From assembly GCA_937123825.1 (NCBI GenBank), contig CAKZKQ010000284.1, positions 1 through 34,471 on the forward strand: DNA of 34,471 nt. Reading direction: 5' to 3'. Below are positions 34,300 to 34,471 of the stretch, in pieces. The stretch comes from an uncultured Pseudomonadota bacterium. GTDB taxonomy: Bacteria; Myxococcota_A; Bradymonadia; Bradymonadales; GCA-2716585. The notes beneath the pieces are model-generated. The model searched no databases, was not told the origin of the DNA, and saw nothing but the letters and a program-made list of their open reading frames with translations. Position numbers and translations under genes: made by a program. Position 1 is the first letter of the stretch. Each line of letters starts with the position of its first letter.

Positions 34300-34471
34300 A
34301 TGGAAACCGACGAGAAGAAAATCACCTCGCCCCAAGAGATCGAGGATCTCATCCGGGCGCGCTATCCGCTCATCTACGTCGTCTCCAGCGAGGAAGGCCG
34401 CGGTGAGCAGGAGATGATCCGCACCGCCGAGCGCCGCGGCCGTAACCTCATCGTCTGGACCTGCACCGGGG
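34300..34471 (+). CDS. AAA ATPase, Ycf46-like (N-terminal fragment, runs off window)
   Basis: The first 57 codons of a gene that continues past the window end. The protein begins METDEKKITSPQEIEDLIRA and continues RYPLIYVVSSEEGRGEQEMI and RGRNLIVWTC. The pattern 'L(I/L)RARYPLIY(V/I)VSxEE...W(S/T)CT' is typical of the N-terminal domain of Ycf46/FtsH-like stand-alone AAA+ ATPases. The Walker motifs would lie beyond the window. AGAGG (34291-34295) is just upstream of ATG 34300. Co-transcription with the FHA/coiled-coil gene is likely from the 46-bp gap. Confidence 0.7.
   Translation, partial: METDEKKITSPQEIEDLIRARYPLIYVVSSEEGRGEQEMIRTAERRGRNLIVWTCTG

Overview
The window looks like chromosomal DNA of a GC-rich deltaproteobacterium-type predator or social bacterium, probably Myxococcota or Bradymonadota. 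The basis is gene style, not a marker gene. It has two FHA-domain proteins (one joined to a DUF4388/PATAN-like domain), a Roadblock/LC7 protein, a very long TPR protein, lipoproteins with acidic Asp/Pro linkers, PPC-like and SUMF1 domains, an ECF sigma factor paired with a membrane vWA protein, and a c-type cytochrome joined to a probable beta-barrel. I see no rRNA, tRNA, CRISPR array, prophage or intact IS.

Layout. 1-919 (+): 3' part of an FMN/Fe-S glutamate-synthase-family protein. 926-6884 (-): YkgJ-type Cys-cluster protein, a repeat-rich gap, a PQQ sugar dehydrogenase/diheme lipoprotein, an SDR with altered active site, and an FHA-DUF4388 protein. 7348-9303: a small membrane protein (+), a Cys-rich sigma-region-4-like regulator (-), and a UbiA-type prenyltransferase (+) expressed from back-to-back promoters. 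9346-12893: a FlgM-like small protein (-) divergent from an ECF sigma factor/vWA operon (+). 13160-16097 (+): pentapeptide-repeat protein and a gluzincin-like lipoprotein. 16262-19665: ankyrin protein (-) divergent from a DinG-type helicase (+). 19683-24490 (-): giant TPR protein translationally close to a SUMF1 lipoprotein. 24835-26367 (-): Roadblock protein, AroQ, EF-P. 26514-28511 (-): UvrB. 28879-34471 (+): cytochrome/beta-barrel protein, giant FHA/coiled-coil protein and the start of a Ycf46-like AAA ATPase.

Housekeeping functions (EF-P, AroQ, UvrB, DinG) are mixed with signalling and envelope genes. The FHA proteins suggest Ser/Thr-kinase signalling. The ECF sigma/vWA pair looks like an envelope-sensing sigma/anti-sigma module. 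The two heme proteins suggest periplasmic or outer-membrane electron transfer. Several promoters can be read as sigma70-like -35/-10 pairs. The least explained structures are the repeat island at 2336-2668, a 162-bp inverted-repeat-bounded segment at 16097-16258, a palindrome just downstream of the uvrB promoter, the FlgM-like gene beside an ECF sigma gene, and the cytochrome/barrel fusion.
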